Origin: Geodermatophilus sabuli
GTDB lineage: Bacteria > Actinomycetota > Actinomycetes > Mycobacteriales > Geodermatophilaceae
DNA: 64,000 nt
Reading direction: 5' to 3'
Assembly: GCF_010686765.1 (NCBI RefSeq)
Contig: NZ_JAAGWF010000005.1
Location: 62,001-126,000, forward strand
Positions 16,763 to 26,800 of the stretch are shown piece by piece; within the stretch, counting starts at the first letter, position 1; every line of letters starts with the position of its first letter. A model generated the notes under the pieces. It did not search any database, had not been told where the DNA came from, and saw only the letters and a program-made list of their open reading frames with translations. Made by a program: the position numbers and the translations under genes.

Positions 16763-17932
16763 TCAGTCGGTGGACACCGCACCGGCCCGGGCGGGGACCA
16801 GTTCGACCCAGGTGGTCCCGGGCGCCAGCGTCACGGGGTCGCCGTCCGTCCCGGTCAGCCGCATCCGGTCGCCGGTTCCTGGCTTGGACCAGGTGGCCTC
16901 CACCGTGTGCCCGCCCGAGGCGACGAGCGCCTGGCCCGTGCCGGTCAGGATGGTCTCCGGAACGGGGTTGCCCGCCGGGTCGCGGGCCTCGGTCGGAACG
17001 ACGTCGACGCGCAGCACGACGACGTTGGTGGCGCCGATCCGCCGGCCGTCGCTCTCGACGGCTGCGGTGCTCCCCTCGCTGCGCAGCCATCGGCCGTCCG
17101 CAGCGCTCCAGGTCCACCGGGGGGAGCTGACCCCGGACAGCGTGAGGGCCAGGGTGGCCGTCGGCTGCCCGTCCGCGACGGCGGTCGGATCATCGGCCGC
17201 TGAGTGGTCGAACTGAGCGCCGGGCGCGGCCCCGTGGGCGGCGTCGGCCTGCTCGACGAGGGTCTGCGGCGCCGCGTAGACGTTGTGCGGCGCCCTGCGG
17301 GTCGACGTCCGGTGGAAGCCGTCGGCGCCGGTGTCCTGACTGAGCACCTGCAGTCCCGCCTCCCGGGCCGCGGTGACGTAGGGCGGCACGCCTCCGGAGA
17401 AGGCGAGCAGCCCGCCCAGCGGCGCGGCGATCGCGGGGTCCATCGGCCGGATCGAGCGCACGGGGCCGATCTCGGGTGGGAGGGTCGAGTGGTAGACGCC
17501 GACGAAGCGGGTGATGCCGCCCTCGACGACCTGCTCCCACACCACGTCCGCGGCGTTCAGTCCGGTCTGCGGGCGCGCCTCGACGGAGTTCTCGATCTTC
17601 ACCACGAGCGCCGGACGGGCGGCGACCGCGTCGACCGGGACCCCGGTCAGCGGCCAGGCGGGCGCAGACGACGACGGGAGCGCGGAGACGATCGAGCCGA
17701 GGAACGGCACCGCGGACAGGTGCTGCCGGACCGTCGGCCAGGCGACGACGCCGGCCGCCACCAGCACGACGAGCAGGGCCGCTCGTAGGCCCCGCCTGGG
17801 CTTCGCGCGGCGGCGCCCCCTCGCCGGAGTCTGCTTCGTCGTGCGGGTGCTCTTCGTGGTGCGTGGGCTCGTCGTGCTGCGGGCGCCGGTTCTCGACCCG
17901 GAGCGCGGCCGGGCCGCGGTGGACCTGGGCAC
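16763..17932 (-). CDS. DUF3048-domain membrane-anchored protein (YerB-like)
   Basis: A 389-residue protein. A basic Ser/Thr/Arg-rich N-terminus (1-46) precedes one membrane span at about 47-66 (GLRAALLVVLVAAGVVAWP), placing the rest outside the membrane. The extracellular part matches DUF3048 (PF11258; lipoprotein YerB family): PLTGVPV, RPALVVKIENSVEARPQTGL, DVVWEQVVEGGITRFVGVYH and GPVRSIRPMD are hallmarks. The function of the family is unknown; it is widespread in Gram-positive cell envelopes. The start is GTG at 17932 with AGGAG seven bases upstream. It is divergent from the YjdF-like membrane protein across 147 bases. Confidence 0.87.
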   Translation of the reverse strand: MPRSTAARPRSGSRTGARSTTSPRTTKSTRTTKQTPARGRRRAKPRRGLRAALLVVLVAAGVVAWPTVRQHLSAVPFLGSIVSALPSSSAPAWPLTGVPVDAVAARPALVVKIENSVEARPQTGLNAADVVWEQVVEGGITRFVGVYHSTLPPEIGPVRSIRPMDPAIAAPLGGLLAFSGGVPPYVTAAREAGLQVLSQDTGADGFHRTSTRRAPHNVYAAPQTLVEQADAAHGAAPGAQFDHSAADDPTAVADGQPTATLALTLSGVSSPRWTWSAADGRWLRSEGSTAAVESDGRRIGATNVVVLRVDVVPTEARDPAGNPVPETILTGTGQALVASGGHTVEATWSKPGTGDRMRLTGTDGDPVTLAPGTTWVELVPARAGAVSTD

Positions 17933-18079
17933 GTCGGAACTCCTGGGTCAGCGGGGTGGTGCCTCTTCTGTATCGGCACGCTCTCCGCGGCCCGGCACAC
18001 GACGTCGACGGGACGGCGCAGCCCTCATCTCCTCCGGATGTGCGTGCAGCGTCCGGTCGCCGGCGGGTAGGCAGGCGGC

Positions 18080-18715
18080 GTGGACGCGCGGACGCTGGTG
18101 CTGGGGGACTGGACGCCGATCGTGCGGGACGGCATCGACGTCCTCCGACTGGTGATCCTCGGCGGAGCCGTCGTGTACGCCGCCACCGGGGACTGGGGCT
18201 CGGCGGCGGTGCTGGCCTTCCTCGGGGGCATCACGCTCGTCGCGCGGGTGGTGAACCTGCCGCGGCTCTACGACCTGTCGCTGACCCTCGGCATGGCGCT
18301 GCAGGGGTTCGGCGAGACGCTCGGCCTGTACGACGAGTTCGTCCGCTTCGACGACCTGGTGCACTTCACGCTGCCGATGCTCACCGCGCCCGTCGTCTAC
18401 CTCGCCCTCGCCCGGCTGGACGTCGTCCCGGATCCCCGCGACGAGACGCACCTCCAGCACTACATCGGCATCGGCGTGGTGACCGCGGCCCTCGGCATCG
18501 CCGTCGGGGCGCTGTGGGAGCTGTACGAGTGGCGGTCCGACGCCTGGTTCGGAACGGCGCTGTCGGAGGACAACGACGACACCAACGGCGATCTGCTCCG
18601 CGACACCCTGGGGTCTCTCGTCGGCGCCGGGTTGCTGGTCGTGTGGGCCCGCTTCGGTTGGGGGTCGGTGCGACGCATTCCCGGGATCAACACCCACGAG
18701 GAGGTCAGCGCCTGA
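18080..18715 (+). CDS. YjdF/DUF2238-like membrane protein
   Basis: A 211-residue membrane protein with about five or six spans. Features typical of the YjdF/DUF2238 family are the acidic FDDLVHFTLPM, followed by a membrane span and WELYEWRSDAWFG, then a Asp-rich loop SEDNDDTNGDLLRD before the final span. Those conserved charged residues within or near membrane spans suggest metal or small-molecule binding, but no function is established. GTG at 18080 is the first plausible start after the divergent promoter region. The gene marks the left edge of the core region before the defence island. Confidence 0.65.
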   Translation: MDARTLVLGDWTPIVRDGIDVLRLVILGGAVVYAATGDWGSAAVLAFLGGITLVARVVNLPRLYDLSLTLGMALQGFGETLGLYDEFVRFDDLVHFTLPMLTAPVVYLALARLDVVPDPRDETHLQHYIGIGVVTAALGIAVGALWELYEWRSDAWFGTALSEDNDDTNGDLLRDTLGSLVGAGLLVVWARFGWGSVRRIPGINTHEEVSA

Positions 18716-18751
18716 CGCTGGAGGAACGGACGACGACGTCCACGGCCTGTC

Positions 18752-21700
18752 TCACGTGCGCAGGTCGGAGGTCGCCATCTCGACCAGGCGGCAGAGGGCG
18801 TTGACCTGGCGCAGCTGCTCCGGCGTCCGCACCGCGGCGTCGAGCAGCTCCTCGCTCATGACGACGACGGCCAGCGCCTTCGCCCGCGAGACCGCGACGT
18901 TGAGCCGGTGCAGGTCGTAGAGGAACGACACCCCGCGAGGCGCGTCCTCAGCTGACGTCGACGTCATCGAGTACAGGACGACCGGCGCCTCCTGGCCCTG
19001 GAACTTGTCCACGGTCCCGACCCGCGCGCCGTCCGGCAGCAGGCTCCGGATGCGGGCCACCTGGTTGTTGTACGGCGCGACGACCAGCACGTCGTCCGCG
19101 CCGATGACCGACCGCTCCCCCGCTGCGTCGACCCAGCCGACGCCCTGCAGCGACCGCCACAGCTCGGCCACCGCAGCCGCCTCGTCGTCCGAAGCCGCCG
19201 CAGCCGGCTTCGTGTGCTCGACGAACCGGACAGCGAGCCCGCTGGCCCAGCCGTCCACCGCGATCCGCTCGCGATCGGCCGCGGACTCCAGCCGCCCCTC
19301 GTACGCCAGGTCGGAGACGAACGCGGTCAGCGCCGGGTGCATGCGGTAGGTCCGGTCGAGGAAGACGCCGCAGTCCTCGGGCACGGTCGGGTGCCCGTCG
19401 AGCAGGTGCTCGAGCGCGGACAGCCCCGACTCCCCCGGGTGCACGGCCTGCGTCGGCTGGGCCAGCTGCTGCGGGTCGCCGAGCAGCACGAGCGAGCGAG
19501 CCGACCGCGCGACGGCGACCGCGTTGGCCAGCGAGAACTGCCCCGCCTCGTCGATCACGAGCACGTCGACCGCCTCGGCCAGGTCATCTCGGCACCAGAA
19601 CCACGACGTCCCGCCGACCAGGTTCGCGGACCCGTCGAGCAATCGGCCGGCCACCTCGGCGGAGTCCTTCGACCACTCGACGCCGTCCGCCCCGCAGGCC
19701 TGGTGCTCGTCGCACTTCTGCAGCGCCGGCCGGCCGACCGCCTTCAGCACGTTGCCGATCACCGCGTGGGACTGCGCCGTGACGCCGACCTTCTTGCCGG
19801 CGTCCAGCAGCGCCCGGATCAGCCGCGACGCCGCCCGCGTCTTCCCGCTGCCGGGCGGCCCCTGGACGGCGAGCACCTCGCCGTCCAGGGCCAGCCCGAG
19901 CCGGACGACGGCGTCCCCGGCCTCCTCCCCCGGCAGCCGCCGGGTGTCCCCGGGGACGACGCGGTCGAGCAGCGCCTGCCCGAGACACGGCCGGCCGGTG
20001 AGGACGGCGTCCGCGGTGGCGACGATCGCCGCCCGCATCTGCTTGTCGTCGAGCGGCCCCTCCGGACCGAGCCCGCGGACGGCGCCCGGCTGCTTGGTGC
20101 TCTTGACGACGATCCGCCCGCCGACGGCGTCGAGCTCCCGCACCTCGCCGATGCGCGCACGCGTGTCGACGTCGAAGGCCGGCTTGCCCACCGCGAGCTT
20201 GGCGTCCTGCGGCGGGAAGGCCAGCGCGTAGAGCTTGCTGCGCTTCTCGGTGCCGATCTCGACGGCGGCGGAGAGCCCACCGATCGCGGTGCGGTCCTCG
20301 ATCAGCTGCTCGTCCTCCAGGTCGCCGCGGCTGAAGAACTCCCACCAGCCGGGCCGGGCCTCGCGGCGGTGCCATTGCACGAGGTCGCCGAGCAGGTGGT
20401 GCTCCTGGGCCAGCAGCTGCTCGACCAGCGCCAGCTCCGCGACCTCGGCGTCCGACCGCGGCGCCGGCGCGTCGAGCGCGGACAGCATCGGGCGCGGCAG
20501 CTCGCCGTGCTCGGCCTCCAGCTCGGCCCGCTGGGTCTCCAGCCAGTCGTGCAGCTCGCGGGTGGAGTCGACGTCGTCGCGGTTGTAGTCGTGGATGGCC
20601 TGCAGCCGCGCCGGGTCGCGGTCGATCAGCCACTTCTCGTACTCGACGACGCTGGACATCGCGTCGGCGACGTCGCCGGTGTGCTCGCGCCCGTAGAAGG
20701 CCTCGACCTTCTTGATCGAGTAGGACTCCTTGCTGATCCGCATCGACTGGCGGACGACGGGATAGAGGTCGACGAACCGCTCGGCGCGCAGCAGCTGGTC
20801 GAGCTCGGCCTCGCGGACGCCGTACCGGCCGGTGAGCCGCTTGAGGGCGCTGACCTCGTAGGCGGCGTAGTGGTAGACGTGCATGCCGGGGTCGGCGCGC
20901 CAGGCGTCGACGGTGCGGTCGACGAGGTCCTCGACCATGCGGCGCTCCTCGGCGGCGTCGTGCGCCCAGAGGGCGGTGAAGCGGCCGTCCCGGTCGCCGA
21001 CCCCGGCCAGGTACTCCAACCCGGCGCCGTCGCCGGAGAGCGGGTCGCCCTCGAAGTCGAGGTAGAGGTCGCCGGGGCTGGGCTCGGGGAGTCGCAGCAG
21101 TCCCTGGGATGGCTGGGGCGGGAGCAGGGTGCGGGTGGGAGCTCCGGCCTGACGGCCGCGCAGCTGCTCGCGGGCCTGGTCGCGCAGTCGTTCGCGGGTG
21201 CCGCGGGTGATGCCGGTGGCCTTGAGGACGTCGTCGTCGGCCGCGGCGAGCTGCTCCAGGGTCCTGATGCCGACGCCGTTGAGGGCCGCGCGCTGGTCGC
21301 GGCGCATGCCGGCGACGAGGCTGAGGTCGTCGCTATTGCGGAGCTCGTCGGTACAGCGCGGCGCCCATGCACACTGGCCGCAGTGAGCGACCGGGATGGG
21401 CACAGTGGCCGTCGGGGCGTCGATGAAGCCCTCGAGCTTGGCGCGGGCGCGGCGGGCGTAGGCGGCGACGTCGACCAGCCGCCAGGGACGCGACTCGCCG
21501 TCCCCGGTGACGACGCTGATGCGCTCGGGCACACGGCCCTGCAGCGTGGTGAGCCGGTCGGCGTAGGTGGCCATCTGCAGCAGCGCCGGCACCTTGATGC
21601 GGCGGGCGAGCTTGGCGTCGGCGATCTCGTAGGACCAGTCGCCGAGGTCGGACGGCGTTGGCGTCTTCAGGAGGAAGTCGGCCTGGCCGCCCCAGGTGCC

Positions 21701-22006
21701 GTTGAACAGGTACGCCTGGTGGATGACGTCGACGCCGGCGCGCATTGCCTCGATCGTGGCTGCCTCGGTGCGTCGGCCCTGAAGGCGGACGACGTCGAGG
21801 CCCTGTTCCTCCAGCGACTCCAGGTAGCGGAGCTCGTGGGCGATGCCGAGATCGGCGACGAGCACCGTCTGATCGCTGACGCCCTCGGCGAGCGGCTGCA
21901 GAGCGCCGCCGGTCACGGCGAGGTTGAGCGCGGTGAGGTGGTGACACTCCTGGTGCCGGGTCAGATCACTGGGACTGAGGACCAATCCCCCGTTGGCGCG
22001 GTACAC
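18752..22006 (-). CDS. TM0106-family RecB-like nuclease / RNase H-like exonuclease / SF1 helicase fusion
   Basis: A 1084-residue fusion. The N-terminal third is a Cas4/RecB-like nuclease: YEIADAKLARR carries the Glu-x-Asp-Ala-Lys-type active site, and Cys21 with Cys209, Cys212 and Cys218 (CGQCAWAPRC) can form an iron-sulfur cluster. The middle has an RNase H-like DEDD exonuclease (LYLDFEGDPL, HVYHYAAYE, HDYNRDDVDS). The C-terminal half is an SF1 helicase: GPPGSGKTRA near residue 715, LVIDEAGQFS, LGDPQQLAQP, TVDKFQGQEAPVV and LNVAVSRAK. GTG at 22006 follows GGAGAG. It is divergent from the SBD-HNH gene across 166 bases. Such proteins process DNA ends and recur in defence loci; its exact role here is inference. 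Confidence 0.88.
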   Translation of the reverse strand: MYRANGGLVLSPSDLTRHQECHHLTALNLAVTGGALQPLAEGVSDQTVLVADLGIAHELRYLESLEEQGLDVVRLQGRRTEAATIEAMRAGVDVIHQAYLFNGTWGGQADFLLKTPTPSDLGDWSYEIADAKLARRIKVPALLQMATYADRLTTLQGRVPERISVVTGDGESRPWRLVDVAAYARRARAKLEGFIDAPTATVPIPVAHCGQCAWAPRCTDELRNSDDLSLVAGMRRDQRAALNGVGIRTLEQLAAADDDVLKATGITRGTRERLRDQAREQLRGRQAGAPTRTLLPPQPSQGLLRLPEPSPGDLYLDFEGDPLSGDGAGLEYLAGVGDRDGRFTALWAHDAAEERRMVEDLVDRTVDAWRADPGMHVYHYAAYEVSALKRLTGRYGVREAELDQLLRAERFVDLYPVVRQSMRISKESYSIKKVEAFYGREHTGDVADAMSSVVEYEKWLIDRDPARLQAIHDYNRDDVDSTRELHDWLETQRAELEAEHGELPRPMLSALDAPAPRSDAEVAELALVEQLLAQEHHLLGDLVQWHRREARPGWWEFFSRGDLEDEQLIEDRTAIGGLSAAVEIGTEKRSKLYALAFPPQDAKLAVGKPAFDVDTRARIGEVRELDAVGGRIVVKSTKQPGAVRGLGPEGPLDDKQMRAAIVATADAVLTGRPCLGQALLDRVVPGDTRRLPGEEAGDAVVRLGLALDGEVLAVQGPPGSGKTRAASRLIRALLDAGKKVGVTAQSHAVIGNVLKAVGRPALQKCDEHQACGADGVEWSKDSAEVAGRLLDGSANLVGGTSWFWCRDDLAEAVDVLVIDEAGQFSLANAVAVARSARSLVLLGDPQQLAQPTQAVHPGESGLSALEHLLDGHPTVPEDCGVFLDRTYRMHPALTAFVSDLAYEGRLESAADRERIAVDGWASGLAVRFVEHTKPAAAASDDEAAAVAELWRSLQGVGWVDAAGERSVIGADDVLVVAPYNNQVARIRSLLPDGARVGTVDKFQGQEAPVVLYSMTSTSAEDAPRGVSFLYDLHRLNVAVSRAKALAVVVMSEELLDAAVRTPEQLRQVNALCRLVEMATSDLRT

Positions 22007-22172
22007 GGCTCAGCTCTCCGTCGAGTGGACGACGGCGGGCAGGGATGAGTGCGGCAACGATCCCCCGTGCTGGTGCGTGCAGATCCATACGGAGGCTGTC
22101 ACGGACGGCGCCGTCCCGGAATCTCCCGCGCCGTGTCCTGCCCGGCTGCGACCGGGGCATCAGGAACAGTGG

Positions 22173-23090
22173 GTGCTCGTGTCACCCAGCACCCCTGACG
22201 CGCAACAGGCCCTCGAACGCCTGTCCTCGCTGCGACAGCACCAGCAGGACAGCCGACGGTCACCGCACAAGCCCCTGCTAGTTCTCCTGGCACTGGGCCG
22301 CCTGGCCGCCACCGGGTCGAGCCGCCTGCCCTGGTCGGAGGCCGAAGAGACGCTCTCGAACCTGATCGAGGAGTTCGGGCCGACGTCGCAGACGGGCCGG
22401 TCTCAGAGCGCCGCCTTCCCGTTCACCCGGCTGCGCTCGGACGGCGTGTGGATGCTCGACCGCGATGTCCCCATGGACAACGTCGGTCCGCTGCGTCAGG
22501 GCGTGACGGGGCAGTTCGAGGCGTCCCTGGAAGCGGCCCTGCGGGATCGACCGGAGCTCCTCGCCGCGGCAGCACGTGGACTGGTCGAGAGCCACTTCCC
22601 CGGGACCGTGGCACCCGACGTCCTCGTCGCGGTCGGCCTGGACCCGGACCTACTGGAAGGCAGCCGACCAGCCCGCGACACGAGCCCTGCAGACCGACGA
22701 CGGAGCAGCACGTGGCCGGCCGCCGTCATCGAGGCCTGGGACCGGCAGTGCGCGTTCTGTGGCTTCGACGGTGCTGCGGGCGGCGGTGTCGTCGGGATCG
22801 AGGCCGCGCACGTCCGCTGGTTCAAGCTCGGCGGCCCGGACGACCTCGACAATGGGCTCGCCCTCTGCTCCCTCCACCACAAGTTGTTCGACCGAGGGAT
22901 GCTCGGTCTGGACGGCGACTTCGCCGTGGTCGTGTCCCGACGCTTCTCCGCGCGAACGACGCAGGGCCGGACCGTGTACGACCTGCACGGTCAGCGCCTC
23001 ACGCCGCGCCCAGGTACTCCGCTACCCGCAGCCCGGCACGTTCGCTGGCACACCGACCAGGTGTTCCAAGGCCAGTCCCTCGCCAGCTGA
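22173..23090 (+). CDS. Phosphorothioate-DNA-binding (SBD) HNH restriction endonuclease
   Basis: A 305-residue SprMcrA/ScoMcrA-type enzyme. The N-terminal half matches the sulfur-binding domain family: HKPLLVLLALGRLAATGSSR, LPWSEAEETLSNLIEEFGP, then AFPFTRLRSDGVW. The C-terminal half is an HNH_2 nuclease: CAFCGFDG near residue 193, IEAAHVRWF, then NGLALCSLHHKLFDRGM. These type IV enzymes cut DNA carrying backbone phosphorothioates made by Dnd systems. GTG at 22173 follows AGGAA by six bases; an upstream in-frame extension would overlap the divergent helicase start. A GIY-YIG gene follows after 15 bases. No dnd genes lie in the window, so it would act on incoming modified DNA. Confidence 0.82.
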   Translation: MLVSPSTPDAQQALERLSSLRQHQQDSRRSPHKPLLVLLALGRLAATGSSRLPWSEAEETLSNLIEEFGPTSQTGRSQSAAFPFTRLRSDGVWMLDRDVPMDNVGPLRQGVTGQFEASLEAALRDRPELLAAAARGLVESHFPGTVAPDVLVAVGLDPDLLEGSRPARDTSPADRRRSSTWPAAVIEAWDRQCAFCGFDGAAGGGVVGIEAAHVRWFKLGGPDDLDNGLALCSLHHKLFDRGMLGLDGDFAVVVSRRFSARTTQGRTVYDLHGQRLTPRPGTPLPAARHVRWHTDQVFQGQSLAS

Positions 23091-23105
23091 CTCGTGGAGG
23101 ACGAC

Positions 23106-23717
23106 GTGTCCAGCGATGTCATGAACTTCCTGTCGCCTGAGCGCCTGTGGCGCAGGGCCGACGTGTTGAGTCGTCCGTCGCCCGTACCTGCCGTTCCGGG
23201 CGCCTACGGCTGGTGGTTCGACCGCCTGCCGGCCCGGATCGACATCTCCGGTTGCCGCCAGGTCGACGGGCTGACGCTCCTCTACACGGGGATCAGCCCG
23301 AAGGAGCCACCTCGCAACGGTCGTCCGGCTAGCAGGGGCCAACTCCGCCAACGGATCGCGACGCACTACGCCGGCAATGCCGAGGGGTCGACACTGCGCA
23401 AGACACTCGGCTGCCTGCTCGCCGAAGAACTGGGCATCCAGCTCCGGCGCGTCGGGTCGGGCTCCCGCAGGACCTTCGTGAACGGCGAACATCAGCTGTC
23501 GCAATGGATGGCCGAGCACGCCTACGTCAGCTTCATCGCCCATGAACGTCCTTGGGAGCTAGAGAGGCGGCTCATCGAGGAGTTAGACCTGCCGTTGAAC
23601 CTGGATGGCAACAGCCGCAACGCCTTCCACTCAGTCCTGACGCGGATCCGGAAGGAGGCTGTCGCCACGGCGAACGCCCTTCCGGTGGCGCCCAATCCAG
23701 GAACAGGGGGCGGCTGA
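23106..23717 (+). CDS. GIY-YIG nuclease-fold protein (first of two)
   Basis: A 203-residue protein of a GIY-YIG subfamily. PGAYGWWF supplies the GxY element and LLYTGIS (near residue 59) the second Tyr-x-Gly element. These are followed by Arg in LRQRIATHY, WMAEHAYVSF, a Glu in ERPWELERRLIEEL that fits the metal-binding position, and PLNLDGNSRN at the end. GTG at 23106 is preferred because GGAGG sits five bases upstream; a GTG at 23094 is an alternative. It is 15 bases after the SBD-HNH gene and 84 before the SauUSI-like gene, so probably in one transcript. It resembles the GIY-YIG gene at 29305-29865. The substrate is unknown. Confidence 0.78.
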   Translation: MSSDVMNFLSPERLWRRADVLSRPSPVPAVPGAYGWWFDRLPARIDISGCRQVDGLTLLYTGISPKEPPRNGRPASRGQLRQRIATHYAGNAEGSTLRKTLGCLLAEELGIQLRRVGSGSRRTFVNGEHQLSQWMAEHAYVSFIAHERPWELERRLIEELDLPLNLDGNSRNAFHSVLTRIRKEAVATANALPVAPNPGTGGG

Positions 23718-23801
23718 ACTGCGGCCCGATTGGACCGCGCCGTAGTTCGTCCTGCCGCGTGGAAGCAAGTTGCTTCGTGAGCCTGCGGTTACGTTGAGTT
23801 C

Positions 23802-26800
23802 ATGGGGGACGCGTCTATCGGGCTGTACGAACACCTGCTCACTGATCGGCTCAGCAAAGACCTGTCCGCGACGGCTCCTGATCTGGTCCAGTTCGGCACG
23901 CTCGATCCGTCCGAGGCACATGAGGCGCTGACCCGCCACATCGCCGGGATTGCGGGGCGCGCTCTGCGGGCGGCCGGGGGCAGCGACGCAGGGGCCACCA
24001 GTCGGCAGATCGAGCTGGCCAACCGGATCGTGGCAGCCATCGGCCATGCGGCACCGGACGTGACCGACACGGACGACGCCATCCATGACCCGGCCCGCAC
24101 CCTCCTGGCGATCGCCGCGCCGAGCGGCGTTCCTGGTCCTGCGTCCTTCCCCGAGCGTCCGGCTGTCCCGCTCGCCACGAGCGCGCTGTTGGTGAACGGC
24201 CGTGGCCAACCGCGGATCGGCTACGAGGTCACCCGCGAGCTGGCGTCGGCCAACCGGGTCGACCTGCTGTGCGCCTTCATCAAGTGGCACGGGCTGCGTG
24301 TCCTCGAGGCGGCCCTCTCCGAACTACGGGAACGCGGCGTCCGGCTGCGCGTCATCACCACCACCTACATGGGCGCGACCGACCAGCGCGCCCTCGACCG
24401 GCTCGTCGAGCTCGGCGCCGACGTCAAGATCTCCTACGAGACGCGGACCACGCGGCTGCACGCCAAGGCGTGGCTGTTCCACCGCGACACCGGCATGTCG
24501 ACGGCGTACGTCGGCAGCTCGAATCTGTCCCGGACCGCGCTCATCGAGGGCCTCGAGTGGAACGTGCGGCTGTCCAACGTCGAGCAGTCGCACCTGCTGA
24601 CGACGTTCGCCGAGACGTTTGACAGCTACTGGGCGGACCCGTCCTTCGAGACCTACGAGCCGAGCCGGGACGCCGACCGGCTGCGACAGGCCATCGCTGC
24701 CGAGCGCGGTGGACCGACCGACCTACCCATCCAGATCGCGACGCTCGACGTCCGTCCCTTTGGCTACCAGCAGGAGATCCTCGACGAGCTCCGGGCCGAG
24801 CGGGAGGTCCACCACCGCTGGCGGAACCTCGTGGTGATGGCGACAGGAACTGGCAAGACGGTCGTCTCAGCCCTCGATTACCGGCGGCTACGGACAGCGG
24901 GGGCCGTCGAGCGAGTGCTGTTCATCGCACACCGCGAGGAGTTGCTGGTCCAGAGCCTGTCGACATTCCGTCACGTGCTCCGGCAGGGCGACTTCGGTGA
25001 GCTGTTGGTCGGCGGGCAGCGACCCCGCGAGTGGCGGCACGTCTTCGGCTCGGTCCAGTCACTGACGCAGCTCGACCTGGCCGAGCTCGATCCGGGCCAC
25101 TTCGACATGGTCATCGTCGACGAGTTCCACCATGCCGAAGCGGCGACCTACCGCCGGCTGCTCGAGCACCTCGAGCCGAAGGTACTGCTCGGGCTGACGG
25201 CGACACCGGAGCGGACCGACGGCGCCGACGTCCGCCGCTGGTTCAGCGGCCGGACGGCGGTCGAACTGCGGCTGTGGGAGGCACTGGAGCAAGGTCTGCT
25301 CGCGCCGTTCCAGTACTTCGGCATCCACGACGACGTGGCCCTTGACCAGCTGCGGTGGCGGCGGGGCCGCGGCTACGACGTCGGCGAACTGACCAACGTC
25401 TACACAGGCAACGACAAGCGCGTCCGACTGGTCCTGCAGGCGGTCCACGACAAGGTGGCGGACCCGCGGCAGATGCGAGCGCTGGGCTTCTGCGTGAGCA
25501 TCCAGCACGCCCAGTACATGGCCGAGCGATTCACCGCGGCCGGAATCCCCAGCCTGGCTGTCACCTCGACGTCGTCCCGCGACGAGAGGGCTGCCGCGCT
25601 GGCTGCCCTCCGGGAGCGCACGGTGAACGTCCTCTTCGCGGTCGACCTGTTCAACGAGGGACTGGACATCCCGGCGGTCGACACCGTGCTGTTCCTGCGG
25701 CCGACCGAGAGCGCGACTGTCTTCCTGCAGCAGCTCGGCCGCGGTCTACGACTGTCGGAGGACAAGGCCTGCCTGACCGTTCTCGACTTCATCGGGGCGC
25801 AACGCAGGGAGTTCCGCTTCGACCTGCGGTTTCGGGCGGTGACCGGCACCTCCCGGCGGGGGCTGCAGAGGGTCGTCGAGCAGGGCTTCCCCACCCTGCC
25901 GGCCGGCTGCCACATCGAGCTGGACCGGGTGGCGCAGCGCATCGTCCTCGACAACATCAAGCAGTCGCTCAACGCCTCGTGGAAGGGCCTCGTCGCCGAG
26001 GCCACGCACGGGCAGGCGCCTTCCCTCAGGGACTTCCTGGAGGAGACCGGGGCCGAACTCGAGGACCTCTACCGCGGCAACGGCAGGAGTTGGCTGGACC
26101 TCAAGCGCGCCGCTGGCTGGAACGACTCGCCTGCGGGTCAAGACGACGAGACGCTGCGCGGAGCGTTCAGCCGCATGCTGCACCTCGACGATCTCGAACG
26201 GCTGCACGCCTTTGAAGAACTGCTCGATGCAGTGAACGCCGACTGTGAAGTCAACGCCTCCGCGCGGACCCGTCGCCTGGCGGCGATGCTGCACTTCTCA
26301 CTCTGGGGCTCACGGACTCCTTTCAGCGGCATCGAGGCCAGCCTGCGGCGTCTGCTGGCCAACCCCGGCCGTGCCGACGAGCTGGTCGAGTTGAGTGGCG
26401 TCCTGCATGACCGCATCCACCGGGTGACAACTGCAGTGGAGGTCGCCGGGGACCGCCCGCTGCACGTGCACGCCCGCTACAGCCGGGACGAGGCGCTGGC
26501 TGCGTTCGGGATGGAGGACCTCAACGGGACGTGGGGGTCAGGAGTTCGGTGGGTGCCCGGCGACCAGGCCGATGTCTTCTTCGTGACGCTGGTGAAGACC
26601 GAGGCTCACTTCTCCCCCACCACGATGTACGCCGACCACGCCATATCTCCGACGCTGTTCCAGTGGGAGTCGCAAAACGCCACCGCGGAGCACTCGGCAA
26701 CGGGCCAGCGGTACATCAACCACCGAGAAAAGGGCACGTCCGTCCACCTGTTCGTCCGCGAGTCCAAATCGGCGGACGGAACCCTGGGCACCCCGCCCTA

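Noticed and set aside
19214..22048. 944-residue plus-strand open frame opposite the RecB/SF1 helicase gene
   Set aside because: Antisense artefact: low complexity, no domain, no start signal, and the opposite strand has complete helicase motifs.
21993..22172. N-terminal extension of the SBD-HNH protein to an ATG at 21993
   Set aside because: It would overlap the divergent helicase start, has no ribosome site and adds sequence unlike the SBD family; GTG 22173 has AGGAA in place.
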